The notes: generated by a model from the sequence alone, not told the origin. A DNA stretch of 64,000 nucleotides from UBA940 sp031547885 (GCA_031547885.1 JAVBRO010000007.1:1-64000); one strand, 5' to 3'; numbered from the stretch's first letter, positions 23,684 through 33,650 are shown. Made by a program: numbers and translations.

Positions 23684-24919
23684 TTAACTCTGAGGATCGT
23701 CCATGCGGCCGATAAAGAGGATGGCTCCAGTGCTTTTTTCCCTGATAAGGTAGATGAACGGCCGGTCGGCATAGAAAGTGAGGATCGATCCCGGATAAGA
23801 GGTATACACAATTTCGACAGCTGTCACAGCCGCGGCTTCCGTCCCCTCTTCGTTCACCTCGACGAAGGTTTTATGCTTGATATCGGACACCGCCAGCCTG
23901 GGATCGTCGGCGATGCCGGTCAGACTGCCGTTGCCGAATATCATGTTCATCCCCAGATCGGCGACAGGTTCTACAAGCGAAAATTTACACTCCTGTTTGA
24001 ATCGCGGCAGTTTTACCCGAACCTCGCGTTCGTGCAGGCCGGCTAATATATCGCCGTAGGCATCGGCATCCAGCCATTCCACAAAATCGTAGAGGTCCTT
24101 GTCCGCAGGGGGCAGCATCACCAGCATGCTGAACGCCCCGTTGCCGTAGGGCAGTTCCAGGCATTCGACGGTGCTGTTGGCGTAGTACGGCAGCGTGGCC
24201 GTCTGGTTCATCATGGGGACTCTCTTCTTAGCGCCGCCGGCCAGGGTGAAATCTTCCTCTTTCGTATATTTTTTATCGAACTCCATCACCCATTTGCTCT
24301 TGAAATAGACCGCGTTTATAAGGTACATCACCGCGTTGCCGGGAATTTCGTCGAGAATGGTCTTTATTTTATCCCTTGTTTTGTCGGCGCACCAATTATT
24401 GATAGCATCGACAGAGGACTTCAGGCCGAAGTCGAGGCTACGCACCTCGGCGTCGTAATATGTTTTATTGGTGTTGATAAAATCCTGTTTGGCATTGAAA
24501 CCAGTTCTGCTCCAGATCGAGTTGGCGATCGAAATGGCGGTCAGCGGATCGACGGAGAGCAGGGCCTGCCGCATCTTCTGGTAATATTCGTTGATCTCGG
24601 TCTCCGTGAAACCGGTCATTCCGAGGGCGGCAGCCATTTCGGCGCCAGCATCGGGAGAAGTGCCGTTGTAGAGCATCCCGAGGGCCATCGTTACGCTCAA
24701 CGGCGAGATGAATGCATTCTTTCCGGCAGTTGAATTCGCCACTTCCCGGAACAAATTGAACGCAAAGGCGTTGTCGCCCGCGGCTTTTTCGGCCTGGCGG
24801 GTGGTCAGTTCGATGGGTTTGGCCTTGGCAACAGGAGTGCGGTCGGGATTTTTGCAGTTGTCACACGAAACGGCGGCCAGCATCAAAAACGCGGTCGAAA
24901 GGCAGAGCAGTTTTTTCAT
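23684..24919 (-). CDS. Serpin-family lipoprotein (protease inhibitor)
   Basis: 411 residues: lipobox signal MKKLLCLSTAFLMLAAVSC (Cys19), then a complete serpin domain. Serpin signatures: NAFISPLSVTMALGMLYNG, NAVYFKSKW, FVEVNEEGTEAAAVT hinge and the DRPFIYLIRE breach motif near the end. The hinge (residues about 357-366) has the small residues needed for loop insertion, so it should be inhibitory; by counting from P15 Gly359 the cleavage bond would be near Thr373-Ser374. Anchored at the cell surface or periplasm it could block host or microbial serine proteases. The start at 24919 is chosen for the signal peptide; addA lies 88 bases upstream. Confidence 0.93.
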   Translation of the reverse strand: MKKLLCLSTAFLMLAAVSCDNCKNPDRTPVAKAKPIELTTRQAEKAAGDNAFAFNLFREVANSTAGKNAFISPLSVTMALGMLYNGTSPDAGAEMAAALGMTGFTETEINEYYQKMRQALLSVDPLTAISIANSIWSRTGFNAKQDFINTNKTYYDAEVRSLDFGLKSSVDAINNWCADKTRDKIKTILDEIPGNAVMYLINAVYFKSKWVMEFDKKYTKEEDFTLAGGAKKRVPMMNQTATLPYYANSTVECLELPYGNGAFSMLVMLPPADKDLYDFVEWLDADAYGDILAGLHEREVRVKLPRFKQECKFSLVEPVADLGMNMIFGNGSLTGIADDPRLAVSDIKHKTFVEVNEEGTEAAAVTAVEIVYTSYPGSILTFYADRPFIYLIREKSTGAILFIGRMDDPQS

Positions 24920-25006
24920 ATCATACATAGTTTTAGGGATTGGTCGATTTAAATGAAGACACATTCATTATATAAATGCACAACTCCTTAAAATACTGCA
25001 CACGGT

Positions 25007-28000
25007 TCACAAAACCGGTTCTATTTTATCCAATTGGACGTACCATATATAACCCGAAACACCGGTATAACCCATTCCGCGCAGGAGTTCCATGTAGTTT
25101 TGCAACTGTTTTTCGTAGCCTGTGTCTGTCTTGCGCCCGAACTTGTAATCCACGACCACTGCTGTGTTCCCCCTCAGCATTACCCTGTCGGGACGCCTTA
25201 CGCCCGCGTCGCCCGGCACCACTATATCGTTCTCGTTGCGCACGTTTTCCCAATCCCCGCCGAACCATCCGGCCACAAGCGGATTGGCAAAGGCCCTATC
25301 TATCAGGGCCGTCAGGTGCGCGTGTTCCGCCTTCGAGACGAGCGCACCGGCCAGCATCCTGTCGACGGCCAGGCGGACATCCTCCGCGCCGGAAGCATTT
25401 TCGAAAGCCTTGTGCATCAATATCCCGAAGTCACGCGGAGACAGTTCCGCCTCCGCGTCCTCGAAATATCGGGCCGACGGCAGCCTCAGCTTGACCCTGG
25501 CCCCGGGACGTGCGGTCGGATATGTTTTCAGGGTGTTGTCCCGCCTTTTTTCCGCAGCCGAAGGTGTAACGGGAGAGCCGAAAACCATCACCTCGCCGCC
25601 CGCAGCGGCTGTGCGCACTCCACTGACTCCGCCCATCAGGACCGAAGCGTCCTCTCCTTCGCGCAGAACACGGCGTACTATACTCCCGATAGCGTTTTTG
25701 CTGTTGCGCGGATTCGACGACATCATCAGGTGCAGCTCCTCCTCGGCGCGCGTCACGGCCACGTAGAACATGTTCATCCCGTCTATGTGCGACATCACCT
25801 GCTCGCGGTAATAACCTGGCGCGAAGAACGATTCCGACATCTGCTCCTTGTAGTTTATCGGCAGGCGGCCCACTGCGCCCAGCTCTTCTGTAGGTTCGGC
25901 CCAGACGATATCCCGCCCGGGCGAGAGCGTCCACGACAGGTAAGGTATGATGACCGCCTTATACTGCAAACCCTTGGATTTGTGGATGGTGGAGACGGTG
26001 ATGGCTCCTCCCCCGCCTTCCCCGCCCTGCATCGTGATCGAAGCCGAGGCCCCCTTTTCGTTCCACCATTTCAGGAAAAGCGGGATGTCGGCCAGCTGTT
26101 TCGACGAAAAACCGTTGATCTGCTCGTGGATCGCCTGGATATAGGCTATATCCGCGGTACGATCCTGCAGGCCGTACCGCATCACGATCTCCTCGAACGC
26201 CTCTTCGGGCGAAAGGGCGGCCAGACGCGCGAAAAACACATTTTTTTCTTCGGTAAGCATCTCCCCGAACGGACGGTCCAGCCAGCGGTTGAACACGGCG
26301 CGCTGGATGGAGTCGGTGCGGTCGGCAGCGAGCGTCAGGCAGGCGATTATGAAACGGCTTACGGCGGCCGAACCGACCGTCAGCGCCTCCTGCGTGATAA
26401 CGTCGTAGCAGTAGGGCGAACCGGGATTGTCGTGCTTATGCTTCAAAAGCATCTGCGCCACCTGCGTCCCCTGGGTGTTCGAGCGGACCAGGACGGCTAT
26501 ATCGCCCGGAGCATATCCCCGCGATTGAAGCTCCTCTATCTTTTCTATGACGGGCGGGATGTATTCGCCCTCTTCATTTCGGTCGTATATAGTTATCGTG
26601 ACGCAGCCTTCTTCCTTGTCGCTTTGGGGTTTTTGTGCGTGATCACGGTAGGCTTCGGCCATCATATCGGTCAGCGACGCAGCCTCGGCTGCGTCTATCG
26701 CACCTTTAGCGAGCCCTTCGGCTATCAGGACGTTCAGGTCGGCGTTGTCGGCTTCGGTCACAAGCCCCGTCACCGCATTATTGAACTCCACGACGCGGCG
26801 CATACTGCGGTAGTTGGTTCCGAGTGTTTCGGCCTCGACGCGGTCGGCGCCCATCTCCTCGCGCACGCGATGCGAAAGTATGCGCCAGTCGCCCCCGCGC
26901 CAGCGGTAGATCGCCTGCTTGATATCGCCGATGAGCATCACGGGCGTATCCTCCTCTTCGGCAATGGCGTTTTTGAGCAGAGGCACGAAATTGTCCCACT
27001 GCGAGCCCGAAGTGTCCTGAAACTCATCGATCATGAAGCGCGAGTAGTAGTTCCCGGCCTTCTCGAAGATGAACGGGGTGTCGTTGCCGCCCACGAGCCG
27101 CGAGATCATCCGGTTGGTCTCCGAAATGGGCATTATATTCTCCTCGGCGCAAATCTGTTCCACCCGCTTCTGCAGATCTGAGAGCAGCAGGAAGTTGCGG
27201 TAATTTTCGCGCAGCAGTCCCGCGCTGTTCATCAGCCGGAAATTCTCCGTGTAGAGCCTGTCAATATCTTCGAGCAGTGGACGCAAAACGGGTATCAAGC
27301 TCTCCACAAGTCCCTTGTTCGGAGAATCTTTGTGCGCCCAGTTGTCGTCGGATTCCAAAGCATCTCGCGCAGGGTTGGAAAGCGGCGCAGGATTTCCGGC
27401 GGCCACCTTTATAAGATAAGGCACGAGACTGCGCGACTTCCCCTTGAAATCGTCCGCCGCCAGACCGTGCACCGCGATTATTCCGGCCGCTTCATTTGCC
27501 TTCGCGACGATATCAGTCTGTGCTTTTTCACCCTCGGCGACTATCGCCTCGATAAGCGACGAGGTCTCGGCGCCCTCCGAAGCGGCGTCCCGCGCCCGCT
27601 GATACTCCTCGCCGAAAAGTTCTTTTCCAAGCCCGAGCAGAGGCTCTTTTATATTCCAGCGTTTATTTTCCTCGATCCTGTCCCGTGCGGCAAGGAACAA
27701 CTGGCGGCGCAGGTCGTCGTCCGACGAGATATCCTCGATCAGCGTGTCCGCCGCGACAGAAAGCAGGCTGTCGGTCTCGAGCTCGAGGTTGAAGTTGACC
27801 TCGACGCCCAGTTCGCGGATGAACGAACGGATCAGCCGCTGGAAAAAGCGGTCGATGGTGAGCACCGAGAAACGACTGTAATCGTGCAGGATGAGCTTTC
27901 GGGCCTCGGCCGCGCGGCTGCGTATCTTTTCCGGCGTGTACCCCAGATGCTTCTGCAGATCGGCCATATAGCTGCTCTCCGCGCCGCCCGCCAGCAGGTG

Positions 28001-28174
28001 TATCTCGCGCAGGATACGCGATTTCATCTCCTCGGTGGCTTTGTTGGTGAAGGTCACGGCAAGTATATGGCGGTAGAGCGTCGGATCGGCAACCACGCCC
28101 CGGACGTACTCATACGCAAGCCTGTAGGTCTTGCCCGAACCCGCCGACGCCCCTATTATTTTAACGTTTCCCAT
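25007..28174 (-). CDS. addA: AddA-type helicase/nuclease subunit
   Basis: 1055 residues of the UvrD/RecB type. Walker A GASAGSGKT (residues 8-16), AVTFTNKATEEMK (motif Ia), DEFQDTS (Walker B/II), QAIYRWRGGD (III) and the VSTIHKSKGLQYKAV and YVAVTRAEEELHL motifs V and VI. A C-terminal PD-(D/E)XK nuclease is present (RPDRVMLRGNTAVVVDYKFG). With AddB it resects double-strand breaks for RecA. Its partner addB is on the opposite strand starting at 29005 with one gene between, an unusual split. A -7 box lies just upstream. Confidence 0.93.
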   Translation of the reverse strand: MGNVKIIGASAGSGKTYRLAYEYVRGVVADPTLYRHILAVTFTNKATEEMKSRILREIHLLAGGAESSYMADLQKHLGYTPEKIRSRAAEARKLILHDYSRFSVLTIDRFFQRLIRSFIRELGVEVNFNLELETDSLLSVAADTLIEDISSDDDLRRQLFLAARDRIEENKRWNIKEPLLGLGKELFGEEYQRARDAASEGAETSSLIEAIVAEGEKAQTDIVAKANEAAGIIAVHGLAADDFKGKSRSLVPYLIKVAAGNPAPLSNPARDALESDDNWAHKDSPNKGLVESLIPVLRPLLEDIDRLYTENFRLMNSAGLLRENYRNFLLLSDLQKRVEQICAEENIMPISETNRMISRLVGGNDTPFIFEKAGNYYSRFMIDEFQDTSGSQWDNFVPLLKNAIAEEEDTPVMLIGDIKQAIYRWRGGDWRILSHRVREEMGADRVEAETLGTNYRSMRRVVEFNNAVTGLVTEADNADLNVLIAEGLAKGAIDAAEAASLTDMMAEAYRDHAQKPQSDKEEGCVTITIYDRNEEGEYIPPVIEKIEELQSRGYAPGDIAVLVRSNTQGTQVAQMLLKHKHDNPGSPYCYDVITQEALTVGSAAVSRFIIACLTLAADRTDSIQRAVFNRWLDRPFGEMLTEEKNVFFARLAALSPEEAFEEIVMRYGLQDRTADIAYIQAIHEQINGFSSKQLADIPLFLKWWNEKGASASITMQGGEGGGGAITVSTIHKSKGLQYKAVIIPYLSWTLSPGRDIVWAEPTEELGAVGRLPINYKEQMSESFFAPGYYREQVMSHIDGMNMFYVAVTRAEEELHLMMSSNPRNSKNAIGSIVRRVLREGEDASVLMGGVSGVRTAAAGGEVMVFGSPVTPSAAEKRRDNTLKTYPTARPGARVKLRLPSARYFEDAEAELSPRDFGILMHKAFENASGAEDVRLAVDRMLAGALVSKAEHAHLTALIDRAFANPLVAGWFGGDWENVRNENDIVVPGDAGVRRPDRVMLRGNTAVVVDYKFGRKTDTGYEKQLQNYMELLRGMGYTGVSGYIWYVQLDKIEPVL

Positions 28175-28181
28175 AGAAGTT

Positions 28182-28189
28182 CAAAGATA
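28182..28189 (-). promoter_or_regulatory. addA promoter -7 box
   Basis: TATCTTTG on the minus strand, 8 bases before the addA ATG. The transcript would then be leaderless or nearly so. Confidence 0.55.
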
Positions 28190-28301
28190 GCCAATTTTTG
28201 CTCACGAGCCACACTATAACCGGCATGCGTCCGTTACATTAACAAATAAAATACTATCTTGCATTGTTTTTAAACGTGCAAAAATCTAAAAACCGATTAT
28301 A

Positions 28302-28991
28302 ATGAAAAAGATCATTCTGTTATTTTCAACCGTGCTGCTGGCGGCCGGCGTTTCGGCCCAGGGCAGCATCACCGTAGACGACCTCAGCTCTTTCCGGGGA
28401 ATCCAGGCGAGCGGCAACAAGATCGAGCTGTATGTGACACAGGATGCCAAACAGCCGCTCTCCATGAAGGTCGAACTGAACGGCAATGACCAGAATATGC
28501 TGAAATATCTTGTAGGCGAAGGGATCCTGCAGATCAGATACACACCAAAAAACAAGGAAAAACCGATAGTGATAAGGCTCAACTGCCACAATCTCGAGAC
28601 ACTCGACCTGACAGGCGTTTCTATGACGATGGAAGGGACATGGCAGACGGACATGGCGACCGTCACCCTTTACAGCGGTGCCAAACTTACGGCTGAGATC
28701 TACGCAAAGGACCTTAAAGTGAGCACCCAGACCAACGCAACAGCGGTTATCAAGGGCGGCGGGCGCTACGCCGACTACGAAACGCGCTCCAAAAGCGTCC
28801 TCGACGTGCGCAACTACAACGCCGAGAGCACTTTTCTGAGGGCGGGCGGATTTTCCGAATGCTATGTTTACGGCAAGGAGAGGCTTATCATCGAGGCGTC
28901 CGACGGCGCATCGGTATTCTACCGCGGCAAACCCGAGATATTCCGCGAGCGCACCGTGCGCGGAGGACATACCAACCCCATCGGCGATTAA
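28302..28991 (+). CDS. DUF2807 (GIN-domain) secreted protein
   Basis: 229 residues with a signal peptide (MKKIILLFSTVLLAAGVSAQ). The body is a DUF2807/auto-transporter adhesin head-like domain of repeating beta-helix turns (DDLSSFRGIQASGNKIELYVTQD, then VSMTMEGTWQTDMATVTLYSGAKLTAEI). These proteins are exported and often have a stress- or adhesion-type role. It is 13 bases upstream of addB and co-oriented, so both are likely one transcript though functions seem unrelated. Confidence 0.82.
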   Translation: MKKIILLFSTVLLAAGVSAQGSITVDDLSSFRGIQASGNKIELYVTQDAKQPLSMKVELNGNDQNMLKYLVGEGILQIRYTPKNKEKPIVIRLNCHNLETLDLTGVSMTMEGTWQTDMATVTLYSGAKLTAEIYAKDLKVSTQTNATAVIKGGGRYADYETRSKSVLDVRNYNAESTFLRAGGFSECYVYGKERLIIEASDGASVFYRGKPEIFRERTVRGGHTNPIGD

Positions 28992-29004
28992 CCTTCCGGG
29001 CGGA

Positions 29005-31860
29005 ATGGACGGTTTTTTGAAACAGGTTGCCGGCGACCTTTACGGCAGGTACGGGGACGAGATTTCGTCCCTTTCCGTTATGCTGCCCAACCGCCGCGCC
29101 GGGTTGTTTTTCGGCGAGGCACTGTCGGAGATCATCTCCAGGCCGCTGTGGCAGCCCCAATCCGTCACTGTCGACCAGCTTATGGAAGAGGTTTCGGGAC
29201 TCGCGGCCGGCGACCGCATCCGCCTCATCACCGAACTGTATAAAATATACGCAGAATACCACCCGAAAGAGAGTTTCGACACCTTCTATTTTTGGGGAGA
29301 ACTGCTGCTGGGCGACTTCGACTCGATAGACAAATACCTAATAGACGCCGACACGCTTTTCGCGAATCTTGTGGACCTGCACGAACTGGATGATCGCTTC
29401 GATTACCTTTCCGAAGAGCAGAAAGCGGTCATAGCGAAATTTTGGCGCAGTTTCGGGCAGGAAGCAGATTTTTCGCCGCACCAAAAAGATTTCCTGACGG
29501 TGTGGCGCACCCTCGCCCCTGTGTATCACCGGTTCCGGGCGCGGCTCCGCGAGCTGGGCATCGCCTATCAGGGCATGGTCTACCGCGAGACCGCCGAACG
29601 CATACAGGATGGCCGCGCGCCGCAGATTCCCGAAAGGCGCTACGTGATCGCGGGTTTCAACGCATTGAGCAAATGCGAGCTGGCGCTTTTCGACTGGCTG
29701 CGGAAGAATTATGCAGTCGATTTTTACTGGGATTACGACGAATATTACCTGCGCGACGAGGCCCAGGAAGCCGGTATGTTCATGCGCGGCAACCTGCTCC
29801 GTTTCCCGCCCGCGGCCGCGCTTTCCGGCGGTTACCGTAATTTCGCCAAACCCAAGAAGATACGCTCGGTCTCGACGGCATCCAACGTCCTGCAGTGCAA
29901 ATACGCCGGGGAGGTCCTTGCCGATCTTGCGCGCGAAAAAGGCTCGGCTCCGGGTAAGGAGACGGCCATAGTGCTGACCGACGAGAGCCTGCTGGTGCCG
30001 CTTTTGTGGTCGCTGCCGCCCCAGGTCGCTGACATCAATATCACGATGGGTTATCCGCTCAGGATGCACCCTGCGTACACCTTCGTCGAGAGGCTAATAG
30101 AACTGCAGAATCGCCGCCGCGCAAGCCGTAACTCGCTGGTCTTCTACCACAGCGACGTCGAGGGGCTTCTGCGCCACCCCTATCTTGCCGACACGTCCGG
30201 CGACACGGATATCTTCAAGGCACAGTACGTCTACCTGAACGCCGAACGGCTGAAGACTTCGCCCGTCCTCGAAAAGATATTCACCGCACCCGGAGATTGG
30301 CGCGGGTTGTCCGATTATCTTATAGAAGTGATCGCGCAGGTGGCGAAACTGCCCTTCGACGGTGGAGACGCATCGCAGCGCACCGAATTTTTCGCCGTCA
30401 TCACCGAACATATACGCACGCTGGCAAATTCGCTGGACGGGTGCGGGATAGAGTTGTCAACCAAAATATACACATCGTTGCTGCGCCGGAGTTTGCAGTC
30501 GGTCACGGTGCCTTTCGAGGGCGAACCGCTGGCAGGGGTGCAGATAATGGGCATCCTGGAGACCCGCGCGCTGGATTTCGAGAACATCGTTTTCCTCTCG
30601 ATGAACGACAGCAATTCGCCCGGGAACCTCGCCGGAGCGCCGTCGTTCATCCCCTACAACCTGAAAATGGCCTACGGGTTGCCGACGCCCGAGCATCACG
30701 AGGGGGTCTATGCATACCACTTCTTCAGGCTGATACAGCGTGCACGGAACATAGACATGGTGTGGTCGTCCACCAGCGACGATCGGAACACGGGCGAGCC
30801 GAGCCGCTACATCTACCAGCTCGACTACGAATCGCCCCACACGGTGGAAAAAGACGAGGTTGCGGTCGACGTGAACCTCTCGCCCGCACAACCGATCACG
30901 GTCGAAAAAAGTCCGGCGGTCATGGAGCAGTTGGACAGGTTCTTCACCGAACCGCGGCGCCGACTCTCCCCGTCGCTCTTTTTCACCTACGTCGAGTGCC
31001 CCCTTAAATTCTATTTCCGGGGTGTGGCCGGACTGAGGGCCGACGAGGATGTTTCGGAGGATGTCGACAACGCGATGTTCGGGAATATCCTGCACCTGGC
31101 GATGCAGAAACTCTACACTCCGCTGTCAGGGGTGCTCGATCCGCATGAAAAGATAAAGGCGATGATCGGAACGCAGGCGGTCGAGGATGCCGTGACCCGG
31201 GCCGTTGCGGAGCTCTACGTGAAAGAGGAAAAAGTGAGTCCCGAGGATTGGGGCGGCAACATGATACTGGTCCACAAGACAATAGTTGACTACATCGACC
31301 GCAATATCCTGCCGTTCGATGCGGCGCGCGGGAGTTTCACGATCGAAGAACTGGAGAAAGAGGTCCATGGCGACGTCTGTTTCGATCTGGACGGGGAACA
31401 GCGAACGGTGCATTTCTACGGCAAGGTCGACCGCCTGGATCGGCTCGCCGACGGCACCTTGCGCGTGGTGGACTACAAGACCGGCAGCCCTAAGACCAAG
31501 AACCAGGACAACGAGCGTTTCACAAGCATCGACGCACTATTTGCAGGAAAATCCGACGAGCGCATTTCGGCCGTGCTGCAGACCCTTTTGTATGCAATGA
31601 TGCTTAGGACGGGCGGGGAACAGCGGGTCCAGCCGTCGCTCTACTATATCAAGAACCTGACCAAAGAGGGATATTCGCCGCTGATAATGGACACGGGCGG
31701 CAAACGCGAAGTGGCTCAGTACGGCGACTACTCGGAAGAGTTCGAATGCCGCCTGCGTGAAGCGATGCGTGAAATGTTCGACCCGTCGGTGCCGTTCACC
31801 CAGTGCGAGGAACCCCACCCATGCCAGTGGTGCGACTTCAACACCATCTGCCAACGTTAA
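29005..31860 (+). CDS. addB: AddB-like nuclease subunit
   Basis: 951 residues of the AddB/RexB-like PD-(D/E)XK family. The N-terminal half is an inactivated helicase-like region (MLPNRRAGLFFGEALSE). The nuclease core near the end has DRLADGTLRVVDYKTG, with catalytic Asp and Lys. A Cys (YVECPLKFYFRG) plus the C-terminal CQWCDFNTIC cluster match the 4Fe-4S staple of AddB enzymes. It would act with AddA in break repair. The frame is open back to 28864 but overlaps the DUF2807 gene, so the ATG at 29005 is preferred. Confidence 0.9.
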   Translation: MDGFLKQVAGDLYGRYGDEISSLSVMLPNRRAGLFFGEALSEIISRPLWQPQSVTVDQLMEEVSGLAAGDRIRLITELYKIYAEYHPKESFDTFYFWGELLLGDFDSIDKYLIDADTLFANLVDLHELDDRFDYLSEEQKAVIAKFWRSFGQEADFSPHQKDFLTVWRTLAPVYHRFRARLRELGIAYQGMVYRETAERIQDGRAPQIPERRYVIAGFNALSKCELALFDWLRKNYAVDFYWDYDEYYLRDEAQEAGMFMRGNLLRFPPAAALSGGYRNFAKPKKIRSVSTASNVLQCKYAGEVLADLAREKGSAPGKETAIVLTDESLLVPLLWSLPPQVADINITMGYPLRMHPAYTFVERLIELQNRRRASRNSLVFYHSDVEGLLRHPYLADTSGDTDIFKAQYVYLNAERLKTSPVLEKIFTAPGDWRGLSDYLIEVIAQVAKLPFDGGDASQRTEFFAVITEHIRTLANSLDGCGIELSTKIYTSLLRRSLQSVTVPFEGEPLAGVQIMGILETRALDFENIVFLSMNDSNSPGNLAGAPSFIPYNLKMAYGLPTPEHHEGVYAYHFFRLIQRARNIDMVWSSTSDDRNTGEPSRYIYQLDYESPHTVEKDEVAVDVNLSPAQPITVEKSPAVMEQLDRFFTEPRRRLSPSLFFTYVECPLKFYFRGVAGLRADEDVSEDVDNAMFGNILHLAMQKLYTPLSGVLDPHEKIKAMIGTQAVEDAVTRAVAELYVKEEKVSPEDWGGNMILVHKTIVDYIDRNILPFDAARGSFTIEELEKEVHGDVCFDLDGEQRTVHFYGKVDRLDRLADGTLRVVDYKTGSPKTKNQDNERFTSIDALFAGKSDERISAVLQTLLYAMMLRTGGEQRVQPSLYYIKNLTKEGYSPLIMDTGGKREVAQYGDYSEEFECRLREAMREMFDPSVPFTQCEEPHPCQWCDFNTICQR

Positions 31861-31898
31861 TGAGCCGCTCTATTTAATGAGAAATCAAATATGATGTA

Positions 31899-32516
31899 AT
31901 GAAAAAACAAAAAAGACTGCGGATTATAATTCTGATTTCGATTCTTATACTGTGGCTATCGAAAAATTCGTACTTTTTCCTTGTAAAACTCGGAGGATTC
32001 AGTTTATTGATCGGCAGCCTTTTCGAATTAGCGGCTCTATTAATTATTTTCATTGCATTTATGATCCTTGTAATACGGTTTTTCAAAGATCCGGAATGGA
32101 GAAGCCGAAAGAATTATGCGGCAACCGTGTTCTCGGTATTGGCATTACTTCTGCTGAATCCGTTATGCCCCGCTCAGGTAACAAAAAACACTCTCCAAAG
32201 TCGCGTTAAGATGGATTATTGCTATGATGGAACAGTGAACTCATCGCGGCTATTTTTCAGGGAAAATGGAAAATTCGAAGATTTCAATATAGGATTTTTC
32301 GGTTATGTCCATTATCTCAATGGTCTTTGGGAGCAGTCCGGAGATACTATAAAACTGAATTTCAAAAGAGGAGAACATCGCATATTAGGAGACAGGGTAT
32401 TGATGAAGAATGATTATCTATATGGAATAAAAGGCGATTCTATATACTCGACATTTTATTACAGGGGTAAATGCACAGGCAAGGAGATGTGGGAGCATGA
32501 CAGCTATACGCCATAA
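31899..32516 (+). CDS. AT-rich membrane protein of unknown function
   Basis: 205 residues with a basic start, three hydrophobic segments (about 9-25, 30-60, 70-90) and a soluble, Tyr/Gly-rich C-terminal part of about 110 residues (QSRVKMDYCYDGTVNSSRL). No family recognised. The DNA is notably AT-richer than the neighbouring addB. It starts 38 bases after addB on the same strand. Confidence 0.6.
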   Translation: MKKQKRLRIIILISILILWLSKNSYFFLVKLGGFSLLIGSLFELAALLIIFIAFMILVIRFFKDPEWRSRKNYAATVFSVLALLLLNPLCPAQVTKNTLQSRVKMDYCYDGTVNSSRLFFRENGKFEDFNIGFFGYVHYLNGLWEQSGDTIKLNFKRGEHRILGDRVLMKNDYLYGIKGDSIYSTFYYRGKCTGKEMWEHDSYTP

Positions 32517-32599
32517 AATAATAAGCGCTGACATCGGATTAAATTTTATCCGGAGAGGCAATGGACGACTTTAATATTATCTGCTAACGATAAATAATT

Positions 32600-33403
32600 A
32601 TGAACAACAGAAGAGTAGTAAAACTGAGCAATGTCATCGGGATCGCCTCGATCGTACTCCTGATCTATTGGGTGTTCATTTTCATCGCGATGACCGTTTT
32701 CGACTTCAAGGTTTTCCGTGAAAACCTGACCGAATCATTCTATATGAGCGTTTTGGGTATTCTGGCCCTGATGTTCGGGGCGCTGATGATAAACATAATG
32801 TTCAACCTGACCAGGATCGCCGAAAAACACAACCAGGACGGCGACGCACATACGAAAAAAAGTGTGAAAACCATGACTATCCTCTTTATCGCCAGCTTTC
32901 CGCTCATCTTCGCGTTCCTGTTCGGCGGGGACTATCTGACATCCGTAAAAAAAGAGAAAATTCTGGTCTCGTCGGCGCGGTCGATCGTGGAGAACGACCC
33001 TGCGAAGAGCGAAAAACTGCTCGATTATTCATTCGATAAGGGATGGATAACGGAAACCGCTGAGATTCTCAAATATTACTCCAAGATCGACTCGAATTTT
33101 CCCAATGTTTCTGTAATAGTCGCCGATAAGATAGACGGCTCGGACGTATTTCTCGGCTTTGAAACCTACGCCTATTTCAACCCGAAGACAGATACGATAC
33201 CGCCCAATAAGATCGAGTATATCAGAGAAACAACTAAAGAAGAGAGGGAGTATCTCGGCAAGGTGTTCTTTGAAAATGACGACACAGTCAGGTTCAGCTC
33301 CTATCGAGGCACATACGAATTATTTTATCCATATTCTGCAAATGGGAAAACCATAGTCCTGTATTTCTCAGAATATCAGAGATACGGTAAGATCGGAAGC
33401 TGA
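32600..33403 (+). CDS. Membrane protein of unknown function
   Basis: 267 residues with three transmembrane segments (about 10-33, 45-70, 92-112) and a C-terminal extracytoplasmic or cytoplasmic domain rich in Asp, Glu and Tyr. No domain recognised. It follows the previous unknown membrane gene by 83 bases and could be in the same unit. A terminator hairpin lies about 150 bases downstream after a repeat. Confidence 0.6.
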   Translation: MNNRRVVKLSNVIGIASIVLLIYWVFIFIAMTVFDFKVFRENLTESFYMSVLGILALMFGALMINIMFNLTRIAEKHNQDGDAHTKKSVKTMTILFIASFPLIFAFLFGGDYLTSVKKEKILVSSARSIVENDPAKSEKLLDYSFDKGWITETAEILKYYSKIDSNFPNVSVIVADKIDGSDVFLGFETYAYFNPKTDTIPPNKIEYIRETTKEEREYLGKVFFENDDTVRFSSYRGTYELFYPYSANGKTIVLYFSEYQRYGKIGS

Positions 33404-33438
33404 AGATAATCAGGCGGATCCGCGGGGGAGATGGTTAT

Positions 33439-33549
33439 GTCATCCCGAGCGAGAAACTGTGGTTTCGACGAGGGATCTACCGAATACGGGTAAAACTATA
33501 AGGTAGATCCCTCGTCCTGCTTCGTTCCTCGCAGTTCCCTCGGGATGAC
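33439..33549. repeat. GTCATCCCGAG palindromic repeat, copy A
   Basis: GTCATCCCGAG and CTCGGGATGAC bound a 111-base element with an internal GAGGGATCTACC/GGTAGATCCCTC pair. A second member lies at 56980-57160. No ORF inside. Confidence 0.8.
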
Positions 33550-33552
33550 AAC

Positions 33553-33590
33553 AAGAAAACAGCGCCATGCTATTGGCGCTGTTTTCTTGT
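33553..33590 (+). terminator. Strong terminator after the repeat
   Basis: AAGAAAACAGCGCC/GGCGCTGTTTTCTT, a 14-bp stem with an 8-base loop, followed by GTTTAT. Confidence 0.85.
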
Positions 33591-33650
33591 TTATCAATGC
33601 GTTATGATCTTCCGACCACTCGTGCCCCGCAAGGCCGCCTTCCATTATCA

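Noticed and set aside
25034..27181. 715-codon plus-strand ORF
   Set aside because: It lies antisense to addA, has no start context and its translation has no recognisable domains; it is a shadow produced by the GC-rich codon use of addA.
33159..33356. 65-codon ORF inside the membrane protein gene at 32600
   Set aside because: Same-strand alternative frame of a longer, better supported gene.
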